Assembly (NCBI GenBank): GCA_027886175.1
Contig: JAJNNQ010000075.1
Location: 6,675,001-6,739,000, forward strand
Length of the DNA stretch: 64,000 bases
Origin: Phylloscopus collybita
Lineage: Eukaryota > Chordata > Aves > Passeriformes > Phylloscopidae
Reading direction: 5' to 3'
Position 1 is the stretch's first letter. The number at the start of each line of letters is the position of its first letter. The notes beneath the pieces were generated by a model. It did not search any database. It saw nothing but the letters and a program-made list of their open reading frames with translations, and had not been told where the DNA came from. Of the stretch, positions 1 to 11,559 are shown piece by piece. Made by a program: the position numbers and the translations under genes.

Positions 1-2864
1 GTTTAAGTCTCCTACTGTTTTATTCTATGAGAATATTATTAGGATCGTGGTGTCTAATCAGCCAGTGGCCAACCTGGGCACTTACTCCCTACAGTCTCAC
101 ACACAGCATCTCATTTGCCCTGCAGTTTTACTATTTCTGTGATAATAACTGAAAAAAGCAAGATGCACATGCAGAAAAGTATCCCATTTTTTATCAAACT
201 TCAGAGCACAGCAATATTTTATTATTCTGTGATTATCATATTGAAGTAAATTGTTTGGCAGGATAAGTTGTACAGACCTTCATTATGACTTAGTAGCTTA
301 ATGTTTGTTACTCATGAAATTGTGTGAAACCTCATTCCACTTTTTATTGACCATTTCATTTACATTCCTTTTTTTTTTTTTTTTCAAATTAAATCTTCAG
401 AGAAAGAACACAATGCTCTATTACATTTTTAGGAAATATTTGAAGTTTCTGTGTCAGAGATATTTTTTAATGCTTTTGTCTGTGTGTTGAAGTGAAAGAT
501 GATCCCTTTTACATCAATATGCTACATCTTACAGGAAGATTATAGTTATTGTTTTATTACCAAAGTTATTGCAGAAATGCTATATGTTAGTAAATCATTT
601 GTTATTTGAAAAGTACTTTCCAGTATTTTGAAATAACTTGATCAGTAACAAGTAGGTCTGGCACGTGCATCTAAACTGCATATGCGAGAATCAAGATTTT
701 ACTTACCAAATGCAAACCTCAGCTGATTCCTGGCTATGAGAAGGTGGCAAGTTGTTGTATTTGAATGAGAAGAAAATTTCAAACACGATCAGTCTATAAA
801 GAAAAGTGAAAAGATCTCTTTCTATGGCCCTGTGAAAAAAAAAAAATCTCTTTATGGGGTTTCATTATAAAACCTTTCTGTTTTGTTTTCACCATCTGGC
901 ATGATCAAATAGTGTAATTTAACAGTGAAAGTTGAATTTTTTTTCACTTGTTAGTTAGATTTCTTGAACAAATCTATGTGTGTGTAAGTTATTATTGCAA
1001 TTTATCTGAGGCTGCTTTGAAATTTGCTGTTAAGGACAGCACTATAGTTGACCAGGATCTAGCCGTGTCTGGATTGGCTTTAAAAGTGTGAAGTTAGCTT
1101 TAAACATTTAAATCCATGTGAGGAGCTGTGTTCTTTTAAAAGTTACTGCTAGGTCAGGCTGAAACCTTGGCTCTAGAGACATTTTTATTACCAGGAGCCT
1201 TCTTTATCTGTCTGCAAACTCATCATCTTTTGGAATAACTCCAGTGACTTCTACTGGAGGGTGTCCCAGCCTGTCACAGAGGTGATGGGGGTTGGAACAA
1301 GATGAACTTTAAGGTCCCTTCCAACCCAAACCATTCCATGACTCTGTGTTCCTTTTTGGTGAACCTCCATTTTTGACTGGTACAAAGAAATCCAAGACTT
1401 AGGCTCTTTTGCCTTGCTTTTCACACTTCCAAAACTGTTCCAGGAAATTCCCACTACCTTTGGAAGGGAAATTTACCATTGGCCCCAGTGAAGCAGGATC
1501 TCACTGTCTGTGGAGTCTTAAGTAATTTTTCTCACTAAGTCCACCCCTACAAACTTTCCATGTATTTCAAACACTTGTGAAAAAAGAAGAGAACGTTTGT
1601 CACCAGGAATGTGGTTTGTCAGGGGACTTTCAGCCTCTTGAGTGACAGTTTCTCTTTGCCCAGTGTCCCTTCCTGTAGTGACAGCACTGAAAAAGTTCTT
1701 AGCAGCACACATCTAGTGTTCTTCAGTGATTTCACAAGTAAGTGAATTTGAAAGCTGTTTCAGTGTTTATGAGTCTTGTCTTCCTGACTTATGAATCCAA
1801 GCAATTTTTGTTCAAATATCAGAGCCCTGCAAGGTCAATTTAAGTCGTGGAATATAAAGTAGTTTTGTGTCTGATTTATTCTTTTCCAGAAGACAGACTT
1901 ATCAAGAGTGACATGATAGAAAGCAGTTCTGTAGCCCAGGGTCATTACTGTTTGTGGTTAGAAGTAAACCAGAAAGCCTGATTTTCATTATTTTATTTAG
2001 ATACCAAGTTCTTCTTAGCTGTGTTTTATAGAAACTTTCACACTTAGTATAAAATGCTTTTATGTTTTCCATCAGCATCTGGAATCTAAAGAAATCCCAT
2101 TTCTTTGTGATAATACAGAATATCTATTCTGCTTCTACTTTACGTTTTGATTCTTTTACTTTTGGAGTAGTTTTTAGCATATCCTTATTCCACATCAGTC
2201 AAGCACAATTTGCCAGCTGTGCACATTTAATTCAGGAATGAAGTCCTGCTGTATTTAATGCACCTCATAATTTGGCTGGAGGTAGCAGGACTGATGGAAT
2301 CTTAGAGGCAAAATAAGGAGAAAGAGAGTGTGAAACCCAGAGAATAAAAGGAAGGAAATTGTGTTCATTGAAATCATAAGGGAAAAAAATAGTTTAGTGA
2401 GAGAGACTGCTTTGAGGGGAAAATGTATTTGAATCATAGCAATTCAGTGCTTGGGACAGAAATAACTAAACCCACATAAACATGATCACACATTGGTGTT
2501 TTAAGGATTTCCAAGTGTGCTTTACAAATAGCAAAGTAGCTGTGCCTGCAGTTGTATATAATGGATTTCTTTCTTCCATTTTGGGTGCTGTGTAACAATT
2601 TTCTTCTTTCCCAAGTGACTACCCCAGAAGAATCCAGAGCATTTAATGCTTATAATTTAAAGATTACACTCAAGCCTTTTTTCCTCCCTTATTCTGCTCT
2701 TAGTTCTATTTAACCAAAATTTTGCAGAGCAAGTGCCAGGCTTCTCGTATTGTTCATTGTTCATTCTTAGCATTTTGGAATTTATCTTTATGAGGAAATA
2801 GAATCAGTAGTTTTCTGAACTTAAATAGAAAAAAAAATTATTCCATTTCCTATTCCCATTTCAG
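1..2864 (+). other. ZNF407 intron (3' part), upstream of the first exon in the window
   Basis: This stretch ends in a pyrimidine-rich tract and TTTCAG at 2859-2864, the acceptor of the first visible exon. It is AT-rich and has stop codons in all frames. The only repeat I recognise is a short CR1 3' end at about 1245-1348. A T-rich run sits at 368-385 and an A-rich run at 836-846. I see no other exon. The donor of this intron lies before the window, so its full length is unknown. Confidence 0.75.
1245..1348 (+). mobile_element. CR1 LINE 3'-end fragment, sense
   Basis: The segment carries the typical avian CR1 3' tail: a GGTGTCCC-like stretch, then GGTTGGAACAAGATGA, CTTTAAGGTCCCTTCCAACC and CCATTCCATGACTCTG. 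CR1 copies are usually cut at the 5' end, and only the last 100 bases or so remain here. Boundaries are approximate. Confidence 0.8.
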
Positions 2865-2953
2865 GAAAGCAGTTTAAATGCACAGTGTGTGACTATACAG
2901 CTGCCCAGAAACCACAGCTCCTACGTCATATGGAACAACACGTCTCTTTCAAG
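2865..2953 (+). CDS. ZNF407: ZNF407 exon encoding a C2H2 zinc finger (first of six in the window)
   Basis: This internal coding exon has an acceptor TTTCAG before it and a donor GTAAGA after it. Two bases complete a codon begun upstream, followed by 29 full codons, so it exits in phase 0. The peptide (residues 1-29 of the visible 280) contains C5-x2-C8-x12-H21-x3-H25, with F3 and L18 at the hydrophobic positions of a classical C2H2 finger. It starts KQFKCTVCDYTAAQKPQ. The residues after the last histidine (VSFK) run directly into the next finger, like a divergent TGEKP linker. The protein is a nuclear zinc-finger protein expected to bind DNA. The assignment rests on my memory of the ZNF407 C-terminus and could not be confirmed by a search. 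It is too short to stand out as an ORF because stops lie close by in the introns. Confidence 0.85.
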
Positions 2954-5348
2954 GTAAGAAAACATATAAATCGTGCTTAAAGTTATTAAGAAATACACAT
3001 AACTTTAGATAACAGTATTAAAACTGGCACATTTTCTTGTTTGATGACAATTAATGGTATATAAACATTTTAAAATTTTGGAAATTTTGACTTCATATTC
3101 AGACTTTTGAGATAAGGTTATTTTGTTCACGACCAGTCTGTAAATAGTAGTTTCACTTGACAAAAAAATCTGTATGTTGCAATATGGAACAAATGTATTG
3201 GGTTTGATTGTCAGTCCTTGAGGTTGTGAATCTAATATGTACCTTAAAATGTCCTAGGGAGGTATGAAAGCAAATCCCCTTATATCACTGTTCATTGCCC
3301 ACCTTAATTTTCCCTGAAATTTGCCATTCTCTTGTACTGTAGATGAGTTCATGTACTTGAAGAAAATTGAAGAGAATTAATTTTAAACCATCCCATTTAT
3401 CTGAAACATGCATTGGAAAGAGTTTTGAAAATTGTTAATTTTTTAATAAAGTGTTTAGAGTAGAGATACAGTTTATTTTAATAAATGCTAGTATGTTTTT
3501 ATTTCTAAATTTCACATTGGTTCTCAATTTGATAGGTCCTAATGCAAGGTATTGTGAAATATTATATTCAGTAAATAGGAATTATACTGGTTCCTTTTTC
3601 AGAAAAGAGAGTATTTTTTATTTATGAAAAGGTTCATTTTAATGTGAGGCTTTATCTTAACAGTGAGCATATTTCTTATTGAAAACATCATACTATTTTC
3701 ATATGTAACATCTTTCATTATCTAACAGATCATTTTACTTCTATAAAAGACTACACTGCAAGTATTCTTAACAAGTACCATAAAGCAGCAAGGCAAGCAG
3801 TCTTTTCAATGATGGTTTAAGTTTTGGAAGACAAAACAAGTCATCTAAAGAGATTATACATTTTGAACAAAAGTGTGTGTTTTTGCTTCAGACTTACATT
3901 TTTTAGAAGTTTTTCTGTAGATGAAAATACGTAATTTTCCTTTTTTGATGGCTGTACTTACAGTGCAGTTCTTGAAATGTAGCTGGTTCTGACCTGGGGA
4001 TCTGCCTACACATAAGTCTGGCAATTCAAGACACTGTCAAGAGAACTGAACACTGGATTAGATCAATCAGGAGTATTTGTTTCAAGGAGTTAAAAAAATG
4101 TTTGCCTCCTTCTAGTACAGTTGTTTGCATGCTTATCAGACTCAGAGAAATGTCACTAGTTATGTGACCTAATGATCCTCTAATCCATCATTTTTCCCAG
4201 CTCCATGAATTTGCAGTGCTGCTATCTAATAGCAGGTAACATGCATGACTTGCAGAAATGAGTGCTACGAGAGCACAGCAGTCTGTCTGGATTATTTTCT
4301 TTAAAAAAATGACAGTTTCAGCCATAGAAAGAGAGTATGCATCTCTGAAATAGTGAGTAGCTGAATGTTACAGTGCCCTCCGAAGCATAAGGTTAAGGGA
4401 GTCTGAACATCACTTTTCTTCCTTATTTTTGCTGTTTGGAGCCTGAAGGAAGATCATGAGCAGCGAGCTTAGGAGAGTGTCCTAATCAATGTACCCTGAC
4501 TGCAGACAATTTCTGTACTTTAAATTCAGCTCCTAGATGAACATTTCTGTACCAACCATTTTCTGCTGAGGAGCTTTAGGTGGGGCTGCTGTGCATAAAA
4601 CATTTTCCATCCTATTCTGAGGTACTTGACTTTTCCTGAGGACTTCAGTCAATGTCTGCATGCTTTTACAGGACCTAATGGTTGTGTCAAACTTCCTATA
4701 ACTGTGATATATCTCAGAATCAGAAAGTTATTATCAAAGGTTAACTTTAAGCTCAAATGTTTGTTTTCCTTTTTTTTTTTTCTTTAGGAATTTGTCTCTC
4801 TGTCAGTTGAAGAGAGACGTGTTCTTGAAAAATTAATTAATTTAGTTGCCAAAATCAGGTCACCAAATGGTCAGGGAGATGCAAACACCGGGGAAAGGTG
4901 AAAGAAAAGGGAAAGGAAAAAAGGACAAGAAAGGAAACCTGTTAAATTAGGTGGGCTATACAATCATGTTGTACTTTCAGTTATTTAGTTGTCTTGCTGT
5001 CCTATTTCAGACCAAAGCTCACAGCAGCTGAGTAATTTCATAGTAGAGAGTCTCCACATGGTCAGACCTGTTATCATCAGTTATGAAAACACACCATTTA
5101 CTGAATTACAAAACTGGATAATAATCTTATAATAGTGAGAACACTTGCTGTCTTGCACGTAACAAAAAGTAGCAAGTTTAAGTAATGTTTAGTTACAGCT
5201 TCAATTTATTTTCAATTTTCAAGGGTTTCCTTGAAAGATACCCAACCCAGAAATGAACATGGTTTCTTGGGGTCAAAACATTGCAGCTTAGACCTGTACC
5301 CTGAAGAGGTGAGGAAATATAGTCCAACATTTTCCTTTTTGCTCCCAG
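2954..5348 (+). other. ZNF407 intron between the first and second finger exons
   Basis: The intron is about 2.4 kb, bounded by GTAAGA at 2954 and GCTCCCAG at 5341-5348. It is mostly AT-rich unique sequence without recognised transposons. Its notable content is a long pyrimidine tract ending in TTTAG at 4787. An open segment in the gene's phase follows; it is listed separately as a candidate alternative last exon. Confidence 0.8.
4788..4901 (+). other. candidate alternative terminal exon of ZNF407 (unproven)
   Basis: A long T-rich tract (about 4766-4785) ends in a good acceptor AG at 4786-4787. Reading on in phase 0, the phase in which the preceding exon ends, gives 37 codons beginning EFVSLSVEERRVLEKL and then TGA at 4899-4901. 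Splicing 2953 to 4788 would replace the last two fingers and the tail with this peptide. A GT at 4898-4899 could also serve as a donor, but a 110-base cassette exon would shift the frame of the next exon, making it a poison exon. I see no AATAAA between the stop and the next exon at 5349. A 37-codon opening can occur by chance, so this is only a candidate. Confidence 0.25.
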
Positions 5349-5487
5349 CCCTTCCGCTGTGCACATTGCCACTATTCCTGCAATATATCTGGTTCCCTGA
5401 AGAGGCATTACAACAGGAAGCATCCTAATGAAGAGTATGTCAATGCAGGGTCTGGGGAGCCTGCAGCTGAAGCTCTTATCCAACAAG
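5349..5487 (+). CDS. ZNF407: ZNF407 exon encoding a C2H2 zinc finger (second of six)
   Basis: The exon is 139 bases, with acceptor CTCCCAG and donor GTACAT. It enters in phase 0 and leaves one base (G) of a split glycine codon. It encodes residues 30-75. The finger is C33-x2-C36-x12-H49-x4-H54, beginning PFRCAHCHYSCNISGSLKRH, directly joined to the previous finger to make a tandem pair. An extra cysteine at residue 40 lies in the loop and is not part of the standard ligand set. After H54 comes a flexible acidic spacer (PNEEYVNAGSGEPAAEAL) before the next finger. The three open frames overlapping this exon at 5193-5722, two antisense and one sense in another frame, are shadows. Confidence 0.88.
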
Positions 5488-7279
5488 GTACATCTCCACC
5501 ATATGAGATTATTAGCTTGTTTTGTTGTTTTGGTTTTGGTTTTTTTTTTTTTTTTGCTGAAGCAAACTTGGTGTGAAGATAAACTTTTATGCAGTATGTG
5601 TTCTTCAGTTTATTGGGTGTTAGATGATAAATTATTGTTCCTTTTTTGTAATTCTGAAATGCCCACCTTTTAGCCTTCATTCGGTGTCCTTTGTTCTTGG
5701 TTTTTAAGGGTGTGGGAACCAAAGTTTTGTTTGACCTTGCCTATGCTATCTGTTGTTGCATACATTTGTCATTTACACTTGTCTCTTTTTGTAAGTCAAG
5801 TATCACTATATGTTGAAATGAGTGATAAATTTCTAACATTCTGCTGATAAATTTCTGTGACAATTCTGCAAGGTTGAACTCAAGGCAAGGCTTTGAGCAA
5901 ACATAAGGAAAGAGACTGAAGAGTAAATGGCAGGAAATTATTTCCCCACTAGAAAAATCTGGGGAGAAAAGAGAGTACAGGTAAAACAGGTTAGGAATTG
6001 TTATGCTCAGAATATTGTTTATGGGCAAAGAAAGCACACCTCGTCTGAGTAAGTAAGCCAAGAATTTATTAGAAATCTCAACAGTCTAATTTAAGATTTG
6101 TCTGAGTCCCGTAAGTAGTTTTGCTGTTACACACTGGGTGGATGAACCAAAGCAAACAACTGATTATAGAGTCAGGTGGGTTTTTGGGTGTAAAGCTCCT
6201 TCAGTTCTAGTGCCTGGTGTGAGGAATATTGAGCAAGAAGAGGAGAAAGCCAGATTAAATATTGAATTGTTTGGAAAATATTTTAATTCTTGGTTAAGAA
6301 GGATAAATAATAATAAGCTAAGTTTCTTTCTTCGTTACTCATAATTTTAGAAAGTGTTTTCCCTGTTTTTTAGCAGAAACTACCAACAGTTTCATCTTTT
6401 GGAATCTTTAGTTTCTGATTTTGTTGAAGAGGAGTAGAGACGAAAATAATGATGTCGTATTAGATAATGAATTAAATGTAATTCTTCTAAGGTTACATTA
6501 TTTATAAATGTAATTCCAAATCATTAATCTAACACATAACATTTATCTATTGAAGGCATTAATCCATGTAAAAATCCAATATAAAAATAACATTAATCCA
6601 TGTGAAATCATGACACAGAGAAAAGATAATTCCGTCTGAGACTCTCCCTTTAAACTTGCTCTATAAGGGGAAAATGTGTAACTACAATAAGTAATCTGAG
6701 CCTGTGCTGGTTTTATATAACATTTCTTTGTTTCCTCTTGTCAAAAAACCCAAATAATTTTAAAAGTAAATATCTATAACAAGGTAGGAATATATAGCAT
6801 AATTTTACTATTACTTTCTCAGACAGTACAAGTCCATAGGGAATCTGCAGTTGTTTTAAGGAAGTTATATTTGCTTGGTCAGTACTCAGAGCCTCTATTT
6901 TGTAGTCAACTAGATGAAGGAAGAATTCTTCACTGTGGGGAGCTTTGTTTAACTTTCCAAATATCTGATCACTGCAAGGAATTATTTGTCTGTAGCCACT
7001 CTTAGGAATAGATATGAGAGAATATATTCTCCTAGTATAAGTTAGGGATCATACTTGCAATGTTTGGAACAAAGAAAATTAATCTTATGCTGTTTAGGCT
7101 TTCCTTCCCCTTTGGGAGCCAGATAAATGCACTTTTGAAAATAATTCTTTTCCACTGAAACAAAAGAACTGTAAAGTTGTTGAAATGCAAGGGTAACCTT
7201 AAAATGGAGACACTGGAGTAAGAAGAGAGAGAAGAGTCTTTAACTTTGTTCTGTGGTGGCTATCCTTTTCCCACCACAT

Positions 7280-8005
7280 TGGAACATTGGACAGGATGAA
7301 ATTTAACAAGTTTAAATGTCAGCTTCTGCCCCTAGGATGGAGTAATGCCTGCCACTAGTCTAAGTGGGGAGAGAGCCCTGCAGACAGGGATCTGGGTGGC
7401 AGCAGCTCTCCAGGAGCCAGCAGTGAGCCCTGGCAGCCCAGAGGGCAGATCCCATCCTGGGGTGCATTAAACACAGCATGACCATCAGGAAAAAGAGAGG
7501 ATTATCCTGGTGTGGTCAGCGTTGGACTGGCAGGGCATCCACCAGGCAGGGATGTGAAAGTTCATGACTGTACCCAAAGGGAAACAAAAATGGGGCTGGA
7601 AGTCATGTCCTGTGAGGAGCACCTGAGGGCTCTGGGCTTGGCTGGTTCGCAGGAGGCTGAGGGGCAACCTCATTGCTCTGTCACAGCTTCCTGAGGGGGG
7701 AAGGGGAGAGGGAGGTGCTGAGCTCATCTCTTTGGGATCCAGTGATAGAACACGCTGGAACGGTTCAGAACCATGCCTCGGAGGCTCAGACTGGGAATTT
7801 GGAAGCATTTCTTTACTGAGAGGGTGGTCAAACAGTGGAACAGGCTTCCCAGAGCAGTGATCAATGCCTGAAGGCTGTCAGTGTTTACGGGGCATTTGGG
7901 CAGTGCCCATAACAGCAGCTTTAACTTTTGGTTATCCCTGAATTGGTCAGGCAGTTGGACTAGTTGGTCCTTGTAGATCCCTTACAACTGAAACAACCTA
8001 CTCTG
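7280..8005 (+). mobile_element. CR1 LINE fragment, sense, about 0.7 kb
   Basis: The segment follows the avian CR1 3' region closely. It includes GGGATGGAGTAATGCC-like text, GCAGTGAGCCCTGGCAGCC, CCTGTGAGGAGCACCTGAGG, AACCTCATTGCTCTGTCA, TTTCTTTACTGAGAGGGTGG, TGGAACAGGCTTCCCAGAG and the end GAATTGGTCAGGCAGTTGGA followed by TCCCTTACAACTGAAA. The 5' limit is approximate. Stop codons and small gaps make it non-functional. Open frames at 7485-7808 are incidental. Confidence 0.85.
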
Positions 8006-8572
8006 TTCTTTCCATCTCTGGCATCCTTCTTTCTCTTCCTCTCCTTACACAGCATTTTTATTTCCTGTGCTGACAGCAGTGCTGTGCCTGTTTTCCACAT
8101 TCACCTGTGGAAAAGTCAGGCAGTTTAGAGTAGTAATGAGGCATCAAATCCATGTACGAGCTGTGAAGTGAGTCTCTGCTCAGGGCTCTGTAATGAAGAA
8201 AGCTGTATTAATAGGTGTAATTTTCCCACATGCAGCTTCCTTTGCCAGCTCAATTTCCTGTTCTGTGGTGCATCAGATGGATCTTGCACCTGGGCTCCAA
8301 ACAAGACCAGAGATTCCTTATCATGCTGTAGAAACATCAATTTTTCTCAGTGTTTCAGTATCTCGCTGGGGGAAGAATTGTTCCTTGTGGGAGACATTTG
8401 CATTTGGAAGTTATAAACATGAATCCTATTGAAGTTAATAAAGGTTTTCCTGATTTGGAAATCAGAATGTTTTCTGTATTTGGTTCACACAGCACAAACA
8501 GATTACTGTGGACACATTATGCAGTATGACAAGTAAGTCATATTTATAAGATCTGGGTGTCTTACAAACTTA

Positions 8573-8792
8573 TAGAATTTAGGAAAAAATTCTTTACTGT
8601 GAGGTACTGGAAAAAGTTATCCAGATAAATTGTGGATGTCCCATGCTTGGACAGGATGTCCATGTTCAAGGCCAGGTTGGATGGGGCCCTGAGCAACCTG
8701 GGCTAGTGGAAGGTGTCCCTGCCAGTTGGCAGGGGGGTCGGAACAAGATGGTCTTTAAGGCCCCTTCCAACCCAAATCTTGGGATGATTCTG
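8573..8792 (+). mobile_element. CR1 LINE 3'-end fragment, sense
   Basis: It begins near TTAGGAAAAAATTCTTTACT and runs through GTTCAAGGCCAGGTTGGATG, GGAAGGTGTCCCTGCC and CTTTAAGGCCCCTTCCAACC. This is a different CR1 subfamily from the copy 570 bases upstream, because the tail differs. It is in the same orientation as the host gene. Confidence 0.85.
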
Positions 8793-9872
8793 TGTGTTTC
8801 TGAGCTGCTTGGGCCAGAAGTTGCACCTTGCTGTCTGACTAGCTTCTATTTAGTTTCAATTTACTCTATTCATAGATCTGAAAAGCAATTTTGGAAAATT
8901 ATTCATGTATTCATATAAAGGAAGAAGACCTTTCAGGCCTGATATTAAACAAATCCTGTGAAATGAAGGGACTATAGATGAAAAGGAAAAGGAGAGAGTA
9001 CCAGCAAGCAAAAAGGCTTGAAAAGAAATTGAGAGGGGAAAGTAACAAAGATTAATATCTAATAAAAGCTGTCCATATCTATTTGTATTGTATTCTGCTT
9101 GTTCTAAGTTACCCACTGAGCCCACAGTGAATTGCCTCACACTTGCTCATCTCTTCTACTCTCAGCTGTTTTTTGACTGCATTGCAGGCACAGCAAATAA
9201 ATTTAATTGGAAATATTTATATGAATGTAGACTGCTGGACTGTACTCAAGATTCCTAGAATGAGCTTATAAATAAATGAATGATTCACAGAAGAGGGACT
9301 GTGTTCATTGGAGCAACTGCATTGCCAAGGATGGACAGCACTATTTAATTTCAGGGCTTGTGGTAGAAATTGGAATCACCCAGGATCAGAGAAATACTTG
9401 GGATTTTGCAGGGTGTGTGTTTCTTTGTTTAAGTAGAAGTCTACTGTCTGACATTTATTTTAGTATTATAAAGTAATAAAGGAAAATAAATAGCATAAGA
9501 ATTTGATATATTCTGCAAAGGGGGCAAGAATATTATGCATTACCCACTAGTTTTTCTGCAAGGCCCTGGCTCTGTGCTCAGTTGATGGCTTATTTTTAGT
9601 TTCATTTGCCTTGTGCTGGGCAAGTCACATACAATTTTTCCCCAATTTGTTTTCTTTTCTCCTCACTGATAGTCCCTCCCATCCATAAACATTTTGTTTA
9701 CATGTCTGAAAGACAGATTTTCATTTGTGCAGCTACTTGTGCTGGCCATATGTGAGGATCCAGTTGTGGCCTCAGTGTTCTGTTTCACAGCTGTCATCAC
9801 CTGCTTTCTTTATACAAAAATGAGAATTGTCTTGTGGAGATTTTAATCCAATAGATAAAAAAGGAAATGGAA

Positions 9873-9922
9873 GAAATAAAATACAAATGGAATAAAAATA
9901 AAATATAAATGGAATAAAAATG
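9873..9922 (+). repeat. AT-rich tandem repeat, about 22-base unit, two copies
   Basis: Two near-identical units of the type AAATACAAATGGAATAAAA and AAATATAAATGGAATAAAA follow each other, with a third partial unit before them. This is a simple local duplication in an intron with no sign of function. Confidence 0.7.
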
Positions 9923-11440
9923 TCAATGGAAGAAGGGTTGTGGAGCTATGTAAGATCTGCCTGCAGTATTTTATTACAAACATCAGTTTTGTTATTGAAA
10001 GTAGTAAAGGTGTGTAATTCATTGACTTTCTCATTATTCTAAAGAATTATCTAGAAATTAATTTTTCTGAGCTTCCATATCAAGTCACTGATAGGGACTT
10101 ATACATTACCAGTTGAATTCTATGCTTCTATAACTTGTTATTTAATTAAAGTCATAATGACAAAAGTTACAGATTTAATTTACTTGGTGTATTGTTATAA
10201 TGGTTTTGATATCAAAGTAATTTGGAAAAGTGTTCACTGTTTCACAGCAAGGTGTTTTCCCTAATATTCCAGATTGGTGTGAAATTAATGTGTAATTTCA
10301 TTTTCTGTAACTGATATTATCTAATCTAATCCATTCTAATCGGAACTTTTTGAGTTTCCCTTAGTAAAATTACTTCAGTTTTGCTTCGAGATAGAATATG
10401 GAGCATCTGCTGTAACAGTGAAGTTTGGTAAAGACTTAGCAAAGAGGAGGGTTAATATAGTAACAATAAGTGTCAGAGAAATACCCTAGAGACTGGGTGT
10501 AGTTACATTTTGTTTTATCAAAATAAAAATTCTGGTTTTTTTCCTCTGGTTACCATGTGGTAGCTTTTCATTAATGTAAAATGGGATGTTTTTTCTAATC
10601 ACCTTGTTCATAAAGGACTGTGCAACCAGGTTTTGGCTTATAATCAGCTCCTGTGAGTCTGTTTGATGCCTTTGAACATGATGGGTGAGAAACATGTTTT
10701 GCCACGATGATGTGGAGTCAGACAGGTAGCACAGTTGCAGTAGCATAAGGCACTTCCCCAGCTATTGAATTTCTTACATTGGGTTCTGGTCGCCTAATGC
10801 AACAATTTATCATGGGCAAGTTATTCATGTTCTCTTTAGTCAATAGAAGGGAAAAAAGAGAAATCCTTATTTGCATAATTACAAGCAAATGAGATCTGAC
10901 ATTTGACCAAACGACCTTTATAAGCAAAAGAAATAAAAGCTCTTTAATCTCATGTTAAAAATTGGATTCTCATGATTTCGTCCTGCTTAGTTTACCTGGA
11001 ATGCTGCACACTCACACATTAAGCATTGTGCTAACTTCATGCTAGGCATCATTTTGTAGACAGAAAACTTTATTTACAGTTTGCATGTTAACATAAAATT
11101 CAAGCAAATATATTTGGGTGAAGAGGATATTACATTGTTAACTCTTCCTAGTTTACTTTGCTAATGTGAAAAAAAACAACAACAAAAACCAATGTTTGTT
11201 TCGAAACTCAAGAAAACTAGAACTGTCTTAGAGAAGATACATTTTAAAAATATTATTAAATAATAATTAATTATTAATATGGCTTAATATTATAAAGCAT
11301 GCCACTGATGTGTATGTTAAATAATAACATCTTTCATGTTGGACAAATGGCTAAAGGAAAACATTTTATAGTTACATGACTGCACTGAAAAAGAATTTAT
11401 ATGAAAATAACTCACATAATTTATTTGTGTTTCCTTGTAG

Positions 11441-11559
11441 GTGGCATTAAGTGTCCTGTTTGCAGCTTTGTGTATGGTACAAAATGGGAGTTCAACAGAC
11501 ATCTTAAAAACAAGCATGGAATGAAGTTAGTGGAGAATGATGGGGAGACCAAATGGGAG
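11441..11559 (+). CDS. ZNF407: ZNF407 exon encoding the last C2H2 zinc finger (third of six)
   Basis: The exon is 119 bases, with acceptor TTCCTTGTAG and donor GTAAAA. Two bases complete the split glycine codon, and 39 codons follow (residues 77-115), leaving phase 0. The finger is C80-x2-C83-x12-H96-x4-H101 with the core KCPVCSFVYGTKWEFNRH. The spacing of about 25 residues from the previous finger means it is not in the tandem pair and may bind or pair separately. After H101 the chain turns into an acidic region ending KWE. No further fingers occur after this exon. Confidence 0.9.

Larger units (their letters stand above)
5488..11440 (+). other. ZNF407 intron between the second and third finger exons
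   Basis: This 5.95-kb intron runs from GTACAT to TTCCTTGTAG. It holds two sense CR1 fragments (about 7280-8005 and 8573-8792) and a small AT-rich tandem repeat near 9873-9922. Otherwise it is AT-rich unique sequence. A short direct repeat (CATTAATCCATGT) occurs at about 6565 and 6590. I see no exon-like sequence in it. Confidence 0.8.

Noticed and set aside
5193..5722. Open frames of 81-104 codons on both strands around 5193-5722
   Set aside because: They overlap the ZNF407 exon at 5349-5487 in wrong frames or strand; the exon's finger motif and splice sites explain the region.
6460..6532. Imperfect AT-rich palindrome (TTAGATAATGA ... TCATTAATCTAA) with inner AATGTAA/TTACATT arms
   Set aside because: One arm has a bulge and the sequence is so AT-rich that chance is likely; no target-site duplication was seen to support a small DNA transposon.
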